Origin: Methanomicrobiales archaeon HGW-Methanomicrobiales-1
GTDB lineage: Archaea > Halobacteriota > Methanomicrobia > Methanomicrobiales > Methanospirillaceae
Direction: 5' to 3'
Assembly (NCBI GenBank): GCA_002839675.1
Contig: PGYM01000003.1
Span: forward strand, 248,001 to 312,000
DNA length: 64,000 bases
Of the stretch, positions 1 to 7,628 are shown piece after piece; within the stretch, counting starts at the first letter, position 1; the number at the start of each line of letters is the position of its first letter. The position numbers and the translations under genes were made by a program. The notes beneath the pieces are model-generated. The model saw nothing but the letters and a program-made list of their open reading frames with translations, searched no databases and was not told where the DNA came from.

Positions 1-339
1 CAGAAATTCTTCTGGAACGATCCGACTGTTCTTCCGGCACCAGCAGCGCTTGCGATGGCAACGACCAACGGTGCCCGGGCACTGGGCTTTGGCACGGGAA
101 CGTTATCGGTGGGCTCTCCTGCAGATATCGTGCTCGTGTCCGCACGCACCGCATGTAACACACCGTTGCATAATGTCCCCTCCAATCTGGTGTACTCGTG
201 CAATGGTTCAGCGGTTGAGACAACCATCTGCGATGGCAGGATCCTGATGCTGAACCGGGAGATCCCGGGCGAAGACAAGATCCTTGCCGGGGCTGCCCAG
301 GCCGCCCATGAACTTGTCAGCCGTTCACAATCCGAATAA
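1..339 (+). CDS. Amidohydrolase C-terminal fragment (MTA/SAH deaminase-like), 5' truncated
   Basis: The frame is open from base 1 and ends at TAA 337-339, so only the last 112 residues are present. The fragment runs from a helix ending in an AMATTNGARALG-type segment into a GSPADIVLV strand. That is the usual C-terminal layout of the metal-dependent amidohydrolase superfamily, where the final strands close the small beta-sandwich domain. The ATTNGARALG...GxxADIVL arrangement fits the 5-methylthioadenosine/S-adenosylhomocysteine deaminase group common in methanogens. That group deaminates SAH, MTA or adenosine in methyl-cycle salvage. The metal-binding and catalytic residues lie upstream of the window, so the substrate cannot be judged here. 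A T-run follows at 389-395. Confidence 0.75.
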   Translation, partial: QKFFWNDPTVLPAPAALAMATTNGARALGFGTGTLSVGSPADIVLVSARTACNTPLHNVPSNLVYSCNGSAVETTICDGRILMLNREIPGEDKILAGAAQAAHELVSRSQSE

Positions 340-388
340 AACCGGTTAAATCCCTCTGAAAAAATCGGGTACTGTGCGGTTAGTACCC

Positions 389-395
389 TAAGTTT
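389..395 (+). terminator. T-run after the amidohydrolase gene
   Basis: Seven consecutive T, followed by an A/T stretch, lie 50 bp after the stop codon with no gene until about 505. Oligo-T is the usual intrinsic terminator in archaea. Confidence 0.4.
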
Positions 396-513
396 TTTTA
401 ATAAATCCTTTTCTCATGGTGTAGTCAGTCATGCCGGATGGGGTATGGCAGGATCTCAACCCCGGTAATTTATTTCGGTATGTTTTTTCCCTCGCACGAT
501 CAATGTGGAAGAT

Positions 514-705
514 ATGACACATCACCAAGAATTTGAGCGCCACGATCATGCCGGACACACATGTCGTCTTTGCTCATCATCCCATGATCCCGATCACAAG
601 GCATCCGTAGGTGGCATCTGCCACCATTGCGTGTACAAGATCCTCATTATCATTTTTGTTGTGATGATTGCGATCTCGTATGTCGCATGGTTTGGTATTC
701 TGTAA
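514..705 (+). CDS. Small zinc-ribbon membrane protein, unknown function
   Basis: A 63-residue protein (66 if the upstream GTG at 505 is used). The N-terminal half is rich in His and Cys with two CxxC pairs (CRLC and CHHC), spaced like a small zinc ribbon. The C-terminal half is one strongly hydrophobic segment that probably anchors it in the membrane. A TATA-like ATTTATTT at 468-475 predicts a start of transcription near 497, giving a leader of only 8-17 nt. I do not recognise a family. The pairing of a metal-binding head with one membrane helix suggests a small membrane-associated accessory protein, but nothing nearby names its partner. Confidence 0.6.
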   Translation: MTHHQEFERHDHAGHTCRLCSSSHDPDHKASVGGICHHCVYKILIIIFVVMIAISYVAWFGIL

Positions 706-714
706 AGAATCAAT

Positions 715-1686
715 TTATTTTTTAATTTCCCCTTCTTCAGGATCACGTAACCGTGGCAGGATAAGGGCCTTAAAATCATTAAATTCTTCTTCGGTAATCA
801 ACCCGCGCTCTTTTAAGGTTCCTAAGCGCTCCAGCAGTAAAATCCCCGTTTCAGTTTCAAGAGGTTCATGGGATTTCTGCTCTTTCTGCCGCTCCTCCAT
901 AAAACCTGAAGCAAGGATTGCTGAAGGGAGGGCAAGAAGCAAGACTCCCCCGATAGTCACCATGCTGGTGATGGTCTGGCCTAATGGTGTAATGGGGTAG
1001 ATGTCACCATACCCGACGGTAGTCATGGTCATTGCTGCCCACCACATAGCTGCCGGGATACTGGAAAACTTATCCGGCTGGGCAGCGTTCTCGACAAGAT
1101 ACATGATCGTCGAGGAGAACAGGATCTCAAATACCAGAAAAATTACAAGGATTGAGATGATCTCCCTTTTCTTGAAAATGACACGGCTCAGGAGTTGCAG
1201 TGCATCATTGTGGCGGGTGTAGCGCACCAGCTTGAAGATCGAAAGGAGCCGGAATATGTGGAGCAGGGCATAATCCTGAGGGAATACGAAAGGAAAGATG
1301 ATGGGAATGATCGATATGAAATCGATTATCATGTAGATCCCTGTTGCATAATGCAGGCGATCCTTTACCCTGCCCAGAAATGTGGGGCTGTCAGTACATG
1401 ACCAGAGCCGCAGGACATACTCTATTGTAAAAATCGTAAGACTGATTGAAATAATTGCAAAAATCAGGTTGTGGATCGATAGTGGAAGATCCGATATTGT
1501 GGAGAGAACCACCGCGATAGTGTTAGCCAGGATAAATATGGCGAGGAAATACTTTACTCTCCGTGCTGCCCGGTCCTCGTTTGGATAGGTGTTGAGGATT
1601 AAATTGACACGGGTTTTAACCCTGTCATAGCAGGATGGGTCTTTGCAAATTTCCTGTGTATCCTGTGCCGGATTTTCTGTCATCAT
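715..1686 (-). CDS. Six-helix voltage-gated-type potassium channel with C-terminal SHOCT-like tail
   Basis: A 323-residue membrane protein. Hydrophobic segments from about residue 45 to 260 match an S1-S6 channel. An arginine-bearing S4-like segment (FRLLSIFKLVRYTRH) is followed by a pore loop with the TVGYGD K+ selectivity filter. After the last helix comes a short cytoplasmic tail ending in a LERLGTLKERGLITEEEF motif, typical of the SHOCT oligomerisation module. It should conduct K+ across the cytoplasmic membrane and set membrane potential. Two start codons are adjacent (1686 and 1683). The AAGGAG just upstream sits 5 nt from the second ATG and only 2 nt from the first, so 1683 may be the true start. 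It stands alone, convergent with the small gene to its left. Confidence 0.9.
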   Translation of the reverse strand: MMTENPAQDTQEICKDPSCYDRVKTRVNLILNTYPNEDRAARRVKYFLAIFILANTIAVVLSTISDLPLSIHNLIFAIISISLTIFTIEYVLRLWSCTDSPTFLGRVKDRLHYATGIYMIIDFISIIPIIFPFVFPQDYALLHIFRLLSIFKLVRYTRHNDALQLLSRVIFKKREIISILVIFLVFEILFSSTIMYLVENAAQPDKFSSIPAAMWWAAMTMTTVGYGDIYPITPLGQTITSMVTIGGVLLLALPSAILASGFMEERQKEQKSHEPLETETGILLLERLGTLKERGLITEEEFNDFKALILPRLRDPEEGEIKK

Positions 1687-1849
1687 TGCTCCTTTGTGGA
1701 TGGATATTTTTGCAGGATCATACGGTTAATCCCGATTCTTGTATTGTTATATGACGAAATCCGGGTGGATGGTATTTAAAGAGTTCGAGATGAATGAGAT
1801 TCATCTGTTCTGTCAGGCCTTGACGATAAATAAAAAATATCGGACCGTA

Positions 1850-3577
1850 TCACGCGGTCTCGATTTTATCTGCTTCCTGTAAGCCCAGTACCCGTACGGA
1901 TTCTTCGCGCATCCGGAATTTCTGGATCTTGCCGGTGACTCCCATGGGGAAATCGTTCACAAACATCACATACCGGGGAATCTTGTAATGGGCGATCTTT
2001 CCTTTGCAGAAATCCTTTACCTCCTGTTCAGTCATGGTGAGGCCGGGTTTCATCTTCACCCATGCACAGAGTTCTTCGCCATACTTGACATCCGGTACCC
2101 CGACAATGTAAACATCCGCAATCTTCTCATTGTGGTGCAGGAACTCTTCGATCTCCCGTGGGTAGATATTTTCACCACCGCGGATGACCATGTCTTTTAA
2201 CCGCCCGACAATCCTGAAGTAACCTTCCTCGTCCATGGTGCCGAGGTCACCGGTATGGTTCCAGTGGTCCTTGTCAAGGGTGGCATGCGTGGCCGAGGGA
2301 TTGTTGTAGTAACACTTCATGACACAGTAGCCCCGGGCGCAGATCTCCCCAATCTCACCAAGCGGGACGATCTTTCCTGTCTTGGAATCAATGATTTTGA
2401 GTTCGGTGTGGGGGAATGAACGCCCGATCGTGGATACCCGACGGTCAACCGGATCCTTTGTTGTCGTCATGGTAACCCCGGGACTGGTCTCGGTCTGCCC
2501 GTAGACGATGACAATCTCGCTCATGTGCATCAGCGTATTGACCTGTTTCATGACCTCGATGGGGCAGGGAGAACCGGCCATGATACCGGTGCGGAGTGTC
2601 CGCAGATCATATTTTGCAAAGTTCGGGTGGGTGAGCTCTGCGATGAACATCGTGGGAACACCGTGGACGGCAGTGCAGTGCTCCTTTTCAATCGTTTTTA
2701 AGACTTCTTCAGCATCGAATGAAGGGGCTGGCAGCACCATCGTTGAACCGTGGGTGACGCAGGCAAGGTTCGAAAGTACCATGCCGAAACAGTGGTAGAA
2801 AGGGACGGGAATGCAGAGCCGGTCTTTTTCCGTAAAGCCCATGCCTTCGCCGATAATATAGCCATTATTGAGGATGCCGTGGTGGGTGAGGACAACGCCC
2901 TTGGGAAACCCGGTAGTCCCGCTCGTGTACTGGATGTTGATCGCATCATCGAACGTGAGCACTTCGCCCCGCTCAATGAGTTCATCCATCGTGATCTCAT
3001 CGGCTTTCTTGAGGAGATCATCCCACGTGTACATGCCGTTATAGGGAATATCCCCAAGGAATACGGCATTTTTTAAGAACGGGAATTTTTCACTGGATAT
3101 CTTGCCGGGTTTGGATTCGAATGCTTCGGGGCATGCCTCGTAGAACATTCCTACGTAATCGGAAGTCTTGAACCGGCCCTGGATGATGAGTGTCTGTATC
3201 TCGGCCTGCTTGAGCACGTATTCGAGTTCGTAGGTGCGGTACGCCGGGTTGATGTTGACCATGATCGCCCCGATCTTTGCCGTGGCAAACTGTACAACTA
3301 CCCATTCTGCGTAATTCATTGCCCAGATACCGACACGGGCGCCTTTTTCCACCCCAAGACCCATGAGGCTGCGGGCTACCTGGTTTACCTGCGCGATAAA
3401 CTCGCGGTACGTCCAGCGGATATCCTGGTGGGCAGATACCACCGCTTCCGTGTCCGGATATTTTGCCGCAATGCTGTCTACCATTTCACCGATTGTCATT
3501 CCCAGTAAAGGAACGGTCGATGTCCCGCTTGCATAACTCCCCTCAACCATTGATAAAATATGGGTCAGGAATGACAT
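1850..3577 (-). CDS. AMP-forming acyl-CoA synthetase (AMP-dependent synthetase/ligase)
   Basis: A 575-residue member of the ANL adenylate-forming family. The nucleotide-binding loop YTSGTTGFPKG is at about residues 217-227. Later come a YGQTETSPG motif, the HTGDLG segment, the GRLKDMVIRGGENIYPREIE hinge, and the C-terminal TGKIQKF with the catalytic lysine. It should activate a carboxylic acid to acyl-AMP and then acyl-CoA; length and motifs fit the medium/long-chain acyl-CoA synthetase branch rather than classical Acs. The substrate is not fixed by sequence. Upstream on the minus strand, a TATA box (3641-3632) is followed at once by two copies of a GTGCACCAC-type element 21 bp apart. The same element occurs six times before the acetate-transporter-like gene at 25481, so joint control is likely. 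Confidence 0.88.
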   Translation of the reverse strand: MSFLTHILSMVEGSYASGTSTVPLLGMTIGEMVDSIAAKYPDTEAVVSAHQDIRWTYREFIAQVNQVARSLMGLGVEKGARVGIWAMNYAEWVVVQFATAKIGAIMVNINPAYRTYELEYVLKQAEIQTLIIQGRFKTSDYVGMFYEACPEAFESKPGKISSEKFPFLKNAVFLGDIPYNGMYTWDDLLKKADEITMDELIERGEVLTFDDAINIQYTSGTTGFPKGVVLTHHGILNNGYIIGEGMGFTEKDRLCIPVPFYHCFGMVLSNLACVTHGSTMVLPAPSFDAEEVLKTIEKEHCTAVHGVPTMFIAELTHPNFAKYDLRTLRTGIMAGSPCPIEVMKQVNTLMHMSEIVIVYGQTETSPGVTMTTTKDPVDRRVSTIGRSFPHTELKIIDSKTGKIVPLGEIGEICARGYCVMKCYYNNPSATHATLDKDHWNHTGDLGTMDEEGYFRIVGRLKDMVIRGGENIYPREIEEFLHHNEKIADVYIVGVPDVKYGEELCAWVKMKPGLTMTEQEVKDFCKGKIAHYKIPRYVMFVNDFPMGVTGKIQKFRMREESVRVLGLQEADKIETA

Positions 3578-3601
3578 ATATTGATACTGATTTTATGCGG
3601 G

Positions 3602-3641
3602 CTGTGGTGCAATTTGATAAAAGAGTGGTGCACTATATAAA
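3602..3641 (-). promoter_or_regulatory. Promoter and tandem GCACCAC operator of the acyl-CoA synthetase gene
   Basis: Read on the minus strand, ATTTATATAG (3641-3632) is a good archaeal TATA box. It is followed by GCACCAC at 3631-3625 and again at 3610-3604. The two elements are in the same orientation exactly 21 bp apart (two helical turns) and cover the region from the TATA box to the predicted start near 3608. A protein bound there would block the promoter, so repression is the simplest reading. Confidence 0.6.
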
Positions 3642-3832
3642 TCCCTTACCGGTACTTATGGATTAATCTCTCTTTTACTTTCCTGCATTTTCGCTGGGCC
3701 GTCACGCATGCAGTACTTTGATCTTGTTTACGATGCGATTCGTGCTAGAGAACGCAGATAACCAAACTCTTAAGTTTGTGTACTGCGAATTTATTGAGTC
3801 AGCGGCAGGAAAATCCTGTACGCAGGCAGCAT

Positions 3833-4000
3833 GGGGTTGTGGCCTAGCTCGGAATGGCGACGGGCTCCAGCGGTCTTTGCGTTCTTTGTGCTCGCAGATG
3901 ATGAACAATGGGTCTACTGATGAAAAGATGATGACCCGTTGGAGCACTGATGCATGTCGGAGAGACCCGTCGATCGTGAGTTCAAATCTCACCAACCCCA
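3833..4000 (+). tRNA. tRNA-Trp (CCA anticodon) with a 94-nt intron
   Basis: Exon 1 is 3833-3870 and exon 2 is 3965-4000. The acceptor stem GGGGTTG (3833-3839) pairs with CAACCCC (3993-3999), with discriminator A 4000. The D stem is GCC/GGC, the anticodon stem ACGGG (3860-3864) pairs with CCCGT (3966-3970), and the T arm is GTGAG-TTCAAAT-CTCAC. The anticodon CCA at 3867-3869 assigns tryptophan. The 3' CCA end is not encoded. The intron (3871-3964) lies at the canonical 37/38 position. Anticodon-loop bases CTCC (3865-3868) pair with intron GGAG (3959-3962), leaving 3-nt bulges AGC and AGA as in the archaeal bulge-helix-bulge splice site. The intron holds a box C/D RNA. An A/T-rich stretch near 3787-3795 is a plausible TATA region. 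Confidence 0.93.
3898..3950 (+). ncRNA. Box C/D guide RNA inside the tRNA-Trp intron
   Basis: Box C ATGATGA is at 3898-3904, box D' CTGA at 3917-3920, box C' ATGATGA at 3928-3934 and box D CTGA at 3947-3950. The D guide (3936-3945) pairs without interruption, apart from one G-U, with 3864-3873 of the precursor. The fifth base before box D (G3942) faces C34. The D' guide (3908-3915) pairs with 3963-3970, and the fifth base before D' (G3912) faces C39. Both duplexes cross an exon-intron junction, so they form on unspliced RNA. Guidance of 2'-O-methylation at tRNA-Trp positions 34 and 39 by the intron is known from other euryarchaea such as Haloferax. Here position 39 is C. Confidence 0.85.
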
Positions 4001-4203
4001 CATTTTCTTATTCCTTCTTCTACCGTTCGTTTGCGGATCACGATAATTAACCGTACGGTTTTCGTTCCCGCTAATTCACTTATGTACTTTGTACGAGTCA
4101 GGAACGCCGGAACGGGTTGTTCTTCTGAAGTTTTTTTAAGAATCAAATCATCTGTTCCCGGTACCCGATCAGCTATAAGCATCCGGAATGCCATCTCACT
4201 ATC

Positions 4204-4995
4204 ATGAGTCCTGAGCTGCATCTGGTAGATGCCTTTACCGGTACCCCGTTCCGCGGAAACACAGCGGCGGTCTGCATCCTGGATGGGCCGGCCGACCCGG
4301 TCTGGATGCAGCAGGTTGCCAGTGAGATGAAACATTCCGAGACTGCGTTCCTGCATCCCGGCCCGGGCAACTGGAACCTGCGGTGGTTTACTCCGGAACG
4401 TGAGGTGGATCTCTGCGGACATGCAACAATCGCGGCAGCCTTTACCCTCTGGACAACCGGTCGCGAGAGTCCGGGATCAGCGATCGCGTTTGAGACCCTG
4501 TCAGGAACACTCACCGCCAAAAAAGACGGGGACTGGATTACCATTGATTTTCCAGCCGAGCCAGTCACATCTTCAGCATCGGTCCCCGGGCTTGAGCAGG
4601 CACTGGGGGTCTCCCCTACCTTTGTGGGGCGGAACCGGTTCGATATCCTTGCCGAGCTTCCGTCAGCAGCCGAACTCTGCACCCTTGAACCCGATATGGT
4701 TGCACTCGCGGCAATTCCAACGCGGGGGTTCATCGTAACCGCAGCCTCCGATCTCCCGCATTTTGATTTTGTCTCCCGGTTCTTTGCCCCTTCTGTCGGT
4801 GTCCCGGAAGATCCGGTCACCGGTTCAGCCCACTGCTGTCTTGGGCCATACTGGGGAGAGAAACTCAAAAAATCCGAGCTTGACGGGTTTCAGTGCTCAG
4901 TGCGGGGCGGGACGGTGAGGGTTACTCTGAATGGCGATCGGGTCATTCTCTGGGGGCATGCAGTTCACATATTTTCCGGCAAGCTGCTTGTCTGA
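4204..4995 (+). CDS. PhzF family isomerase-like protein
   Basis: A 263-residue protein with the PhzF signature: DAFTGTPFRGN near the N terminus, the SETAF segment containing the conserved glutamate (E46), then TPEREVDLCGHAT, and PEDPVTGSAHC in the second half. PhzF relatives are dimeric two-lobed cytoplasmic enzymes of the diaminopimelate-epimerase fold. They act by acid-base catalysis on small metabolites. Outside phenazine clusters the substrate is generally unknown, and no phenazine genes are seen here. The length is normal for the family. It follows the tRNA-Trp gene in the same direction but has its own spacing, so it is probably a separate unit. Confidence 0.88.
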   Translation: MSPELHLVDAFTGTPFRGNTAAVCILDGPADPVWMQQVASEMKHSETAFLHPGPGNWNLRWFTPEREVDLCGHATIAAAFTLWTTGRESPGSAIAFETLSGTLTAKKDGDWITIDFPAEPVTSSASVPGLEQALGVSPTFVGRNRFDILAELPSAAELCTLEPDMVALAAIPTRGFIVTAASDLPHFDFVSRFFAPSVGVPEDPVTGSAHCCLGPYWGEKLKKSELDGFQCSVRGGTVRVTLNGDRVILWGHAVHIFSGKLLV

Positions 4996-5061
4996 CCCGC
5001 ATCAACGGGCTTATTCCCGGTCCTTTGGCAATAGTAAAAGGGATGATGATTTTTCCGCACG

Positions 5062-5475
5062 TTACCGTTTTACGGGTTTCTTTGCGGGCTTTGGCTTCTT
5101 CGCCGCTGAGCGTGACATTGGGATTTTGCTTTTCATTTTCGTTGCCTCTTCGACTCCTTCAAGCGCAGCTGGCAGGCATTCAAGCACGATGACAAGCCCG
5201 GTCAGGTGCAGGTTCATGACAACGGCCCCGATAATCTCGTCTTTTGTCGCACCGGCCTGATATGCCATAATTGCATGGAATTTCACGCCCCGTGAGTTCT
5301 TTGTCGAGGTCTGGATTGCAATATTGATCAGTTGTTTTGTTTTTGGGTCAAGGCCTTTTAACGAACGTTGCACCTCGACTAAGTTGTTGAACCGTTCGGC
5401 AAGTTCGGGGCATTCCTTCTGGAAGATCTCGTACGGGTTTATCTCTGTCATGATTGTCATCTTCAGGTTTTGCAT
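5062..5475 (-). CDS. Carboxymuconolactone decarboxylase (AhpD-like) family protein lacking the CxxC pair
   Basis: A protein of up to 137 residues. The segment LDPKTKQLINIAIQTSTKNSRGVKFHAIMAYQAGATKDEIIGAV matches the helical core of CMD/AhpD proteins. The redox CxxCxxxH motif usual in AhpD is replaced here by a sequence without cysteine that keeps the histidine, so a peroxidase-partner role is unlikely. The C terminus carries a lysine/proline-rich tail (KKPKPAKKPVK). Three candidate starts exist (5475, 5460, 5451). A TATA-like element around 5491-5500 on the minus strand would start transcription near 5469, which favours 5460 or 5451. The substrate is unknown. It converges with the PhzF gene. 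Confidence 0.8.
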   Translation of the reverse strand: MQNLKMTIMTEINPYEIFQKECPELAERFNNLVEVQRSLKGLDPKTKQLINIAIQTSTKNSRGVKFHAIMAYQAGATKDEIIGAVVMNLHLTGLVIVLECLPAALEGVEEATKMKSKIPMSRSAAKKPKPAKKPVKR

Positions 5476-5606
5476 TGAGCAGGGGATGTGATATATTTTT
5501 CATCACCGGATGTTGCTGGTAATCTTTCTCACGTTCCATTGGGATCGTTTTTTCTTACCGATATCCATGCAACAGACCCGGATGGGTCCGGAAACCGCCG
5601 GACATT

Positions 5607-5733
5607 TCAAATGTACCCACGCGACCCCCCTTCTCCCATTTTACCTGCGCACGTGTAATTCTCCGGTGTGAATTCTGCCAAAATCTGCCAGGATCCTGAT
5701 GATGCCGGGAGGGGGTCGCATGGGTACAAAAGA
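5607..5733. repeat. Inverted pair of a GTACCC..GACCCCC element
   Basis: GTACCCACGCGACCCCC (5613-5629) and, inverted, GGGGGTCGCATGGGTAC (5711-5727) match at all but one position and are separated by about 80 nt, so they could form a long hairpin. Flanks match a little further (A/T-rich next to the GTACCC end). A third copy lies at 5851-5873. No gene is apparent between 5476 and 6070. Confidence 0.65.
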
Positions 5734-5850
5734 TAATTGCTGCATGGGCGTCATGCTGCTCCGGGGAATTAATTTAACCAGACTCTATGAGGTGAATATG
5801 CCGGAAATGAGTGCCCATATTCTTTGTGCCGGGCAGGGTCGTGGCTGGGC

Positions 5851-5873
5851 TTTTGTACCCGCATGACCCCCCC
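5851..5873 (+). repeat. Third copy of the GTACCC..GACCCCC element
   Basis: GTACCCGCATGACCCCC at 5855-5871 differs at about three positions from the two copies at 5613-5629 and 5711-5727 and has the orientation of the first. A GGTGA sequence and a 22-codon open frame (5798-5866) precede it, but that frame ends inside the repeat and is not called as a gene. Confidence 0.55.
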
Positions 5874-6070
5874 TGCACGGATATAATGTGGAATAAAGCG
5901 TATCCTGTCGGGCCGGCTAACTAGAAAAAAACAGAAGCGGTAAAATGGGTATCTCCCAACGGGAATGAGAACGTACGGCGATGATATTTTTTTTGATCTG
6001 CCAACGGGAGCAGCGAATAACTATTGCCTGATTGAATTACCTGATATGGTTGTATGGATAACCGGAATGT

Positions 6071-6403
6071 ATGAAAGAAAAATCCGGCATCCTCTACACA
6101 CTGGCCCTCTTCAAGCAGCGGTACACAAGAGGGACTTCATGGACCCAGATCCTCTTAAATTTCGGTATCATCACTGCCAACGCCAAACTGTTCGAGGACT
6201 TCTTCCTCATCCACTTCGGTCTGACAATCACAATGGTTATCGCACTGGCGGTCCCCTTCTACATCCTCTTCTGCTATATCCTAGGCCATATCGATGAAAA
6301 GAGCGGGTTCTGGCAGATCGAAAATGATCTCGGGTACCGGGTGACCCCGTTATCCGATGAGATGCTCCAGACCATACGGGAAATCAAAAAGAAACTCGAT
6401 TAA
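6071..6403 (+). CDS. Small membrane protein, unknown function
   Basis: A 110-residue protein with one long or two closely spaced hydrophobic segments around residues 42-75 (HFGLTITMVIALAVPFYILFCYILGHI), flanked by charged soluble ends. I do not recognise a family. The C-terminal 35 residues are hydrophilic and helical in character. It stands alone between the repeat-bearing intergenic region and a flavin reductase gene. A second open frame overlaps its 5' end (5965-6297) but lacks the hydrophobic pattern of a coherent protein and is taken as a shadow. Function cannot be assigned. Confidence 0.65.
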   Translation: MKEKSGILYTLALFKQRYTRGTSWTQILLNFGIITANAKLFEDFFLIHFGLTITMVIALAVPFYILFCYILGHIDEKSGFWQIENDLGYRVTPLSDEMLQTIREIKKKLD

Positions 6404-6656
6404 TTTGCTGGGCTAAAAAAAACCAATCCCCCTTTTTTTGGTCACAGGGACTATCAAGACCGGTGAATCGTCCCGTTTTAAAAAAATTCATCCTCTCTAT
6501 CGTTATATCAATGATTGATGGATGATTCATGTTCCATATCCCGATGAATAGTTGCCTGGACAATCCTCGGGTTCGTCTTAAAGCCCATCACTTGAATGCC
6601 ATGCAAAGAAACTCTTAATGTCCTCCCTTACAAACATCATCCCGGAGAAAACCAAC

Positions 6657-7217
6657 ATGGAAAAAATTACCCTCGGCTCGATGCCGTACATGAGTGTCAT
6701 GCCCACCCTGCTCGTTGGGGCAAACGTGAACGGAAAAGCAAACTACATGACCGCTGCGTGGTCTACCGTTGCGTGTATGGCGCCACCCATGGTCTGCGTT
6801 GCAATCAATAAAGCCCGGTACACCGTAAAGGGAATCGAGGAGAACCAGACGTTCAGCCTGAACATACCCTCTGCAAAACACGCAGTCGAGACTGATCACT
6901 GCGGGCTCGTCTCCGGTGCACAGGAAGACAAATCAAAGGTATTCACATCCTTTTACGGCAAGCTGAAGACTGCTCCCCTTGCTGCGGAGTGCCCGGTCAA
7001 TATCGAATGCCGGCTCTTTAAGTCTGTTGACTGCGGGAGTCACCTGCTGTACATTGGCGAGGTCATTGAAATCCATGCTGACAAGGCATGTGTCACTGAT
7101 GGAAAACCGGATGTTGCCAAGTTTGACCCGATTGTGTACGCACAGGCAACCTACTGGCAGATCGGGAAGACCGTTGATAAGGCATTCTCCGCAGGCAGGA
7201 AATACCAGAAGAAGTAG
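6657..7217 (+). CDS. Flavin reductase-like (flavoredoxin family) protein
   Basis: A 186-residue protein of the FMN-binding split-barrel type. PYMSVMPTLLVGANVNGKANYMTAAW near the start, MAPPMVCVAINKARYT, and ENQTFSLNIPS are the typical strand and loop pattern of flavoredoxin/flavin reductase domains. These bind FMN and pass electrons between a cytoplasmic donor and acceptor. The start is set at ATG 6657 because GGAG lies 8-10 nt upstream; an in-frame ATG at 6618 lacks such a site. Cysteines at CPVNIEC and VDCG are notable but not diagnostic. The partner is unknown; none of the neighbouring genes is obviously a redox partner. Confidence 0.88.
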   Translation: MEKITLGSMPYMSVMPTLLVGANVNGKANYMTAAWSTVACMAPPMVCVAINKARYTVKGIEENQTFSLNIPSAKHAVETDHCGLVSGAQEDKSKVFTSFYGKLKTAPLAAECPVNIECRLFKSVDCGSHLLYIGEVIEIHADKACVTDGKPDVAKFDPIVYAQATYWQIGKTVDKAFSAGRKYQKK

Positions 7218-7543
7218 GGTGACTGTGGTCAGGAAATCCCTGTCCCCCCTTTTACGTATCCGAAATTTTCTGTGAATTTTACCGGAAATGGACGGTTTAT
7301 TCCCCTGGCGGTGTCTTTTGGGAACCACGATCCGGTGCTACCCGCAATTGTATCTCCTCCCGCTGATCTCAAGATCTCCGCAAGGGATCAGATTTGTTTA
7401 TTGTCGTAAACGATCATATAAACTTTTATATTTTTAATTTTTATAATAAAAGAAATTTAACTATTTTCTGGATTATTATAACCCCGGATACTATTTTTTC
7501 CCAAAATTAAACCAAAGGAGTTATAAGGGGGATTTCCCACCAC

Positions 7544-7549
7544 TATATA
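7544..7549 (+). promoter_or_regulatory. TATA box upstream of the REC-PAS gene
   Basis: CTATATAC here would start transcription near 7570, giving a leader of about 55 nt before ATG 7629. The rest of 7218-7543 is unusually A/T-rich and shows no gene. A 13-codon frame at 7555-7596 in the leader is noted only as a possibility. Confidence 0.45.
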
Positions 7550-7628
7550 CGGAGATGTCAGGAAATCTGAACCAAATCACAGTCTCTATTCAATAATCGG
7601 CTGAAATTGAGGAGAAATCCGGGTTCTT

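Noticed and set aside
3718-4050. Open frame through the tRNA-Trp locus
   Set aside because: Runs through the tRNA exons, intron and guide RNA; clearly not coding.
5798-5866. 22-codon frame with GGTGA upstream in the 5.6-5.9 kb repeat region
   Set aside because: Ends inside a repeat copy, has no recognisable protein character and could be chance; kept only as a note.
5965-6297. 110-codon frame overlapping the start of the small membrane protein at 6071
   Set aside because: Its product lacks a coherent hydrophobic or domain pattern; the overlapping frame at 6071 does have one.
7555-7596. 13-codon leader-like frame before the REC-PAS gene
   Set aside because: No regulatory codon pattern and no clear ribosome binding site.
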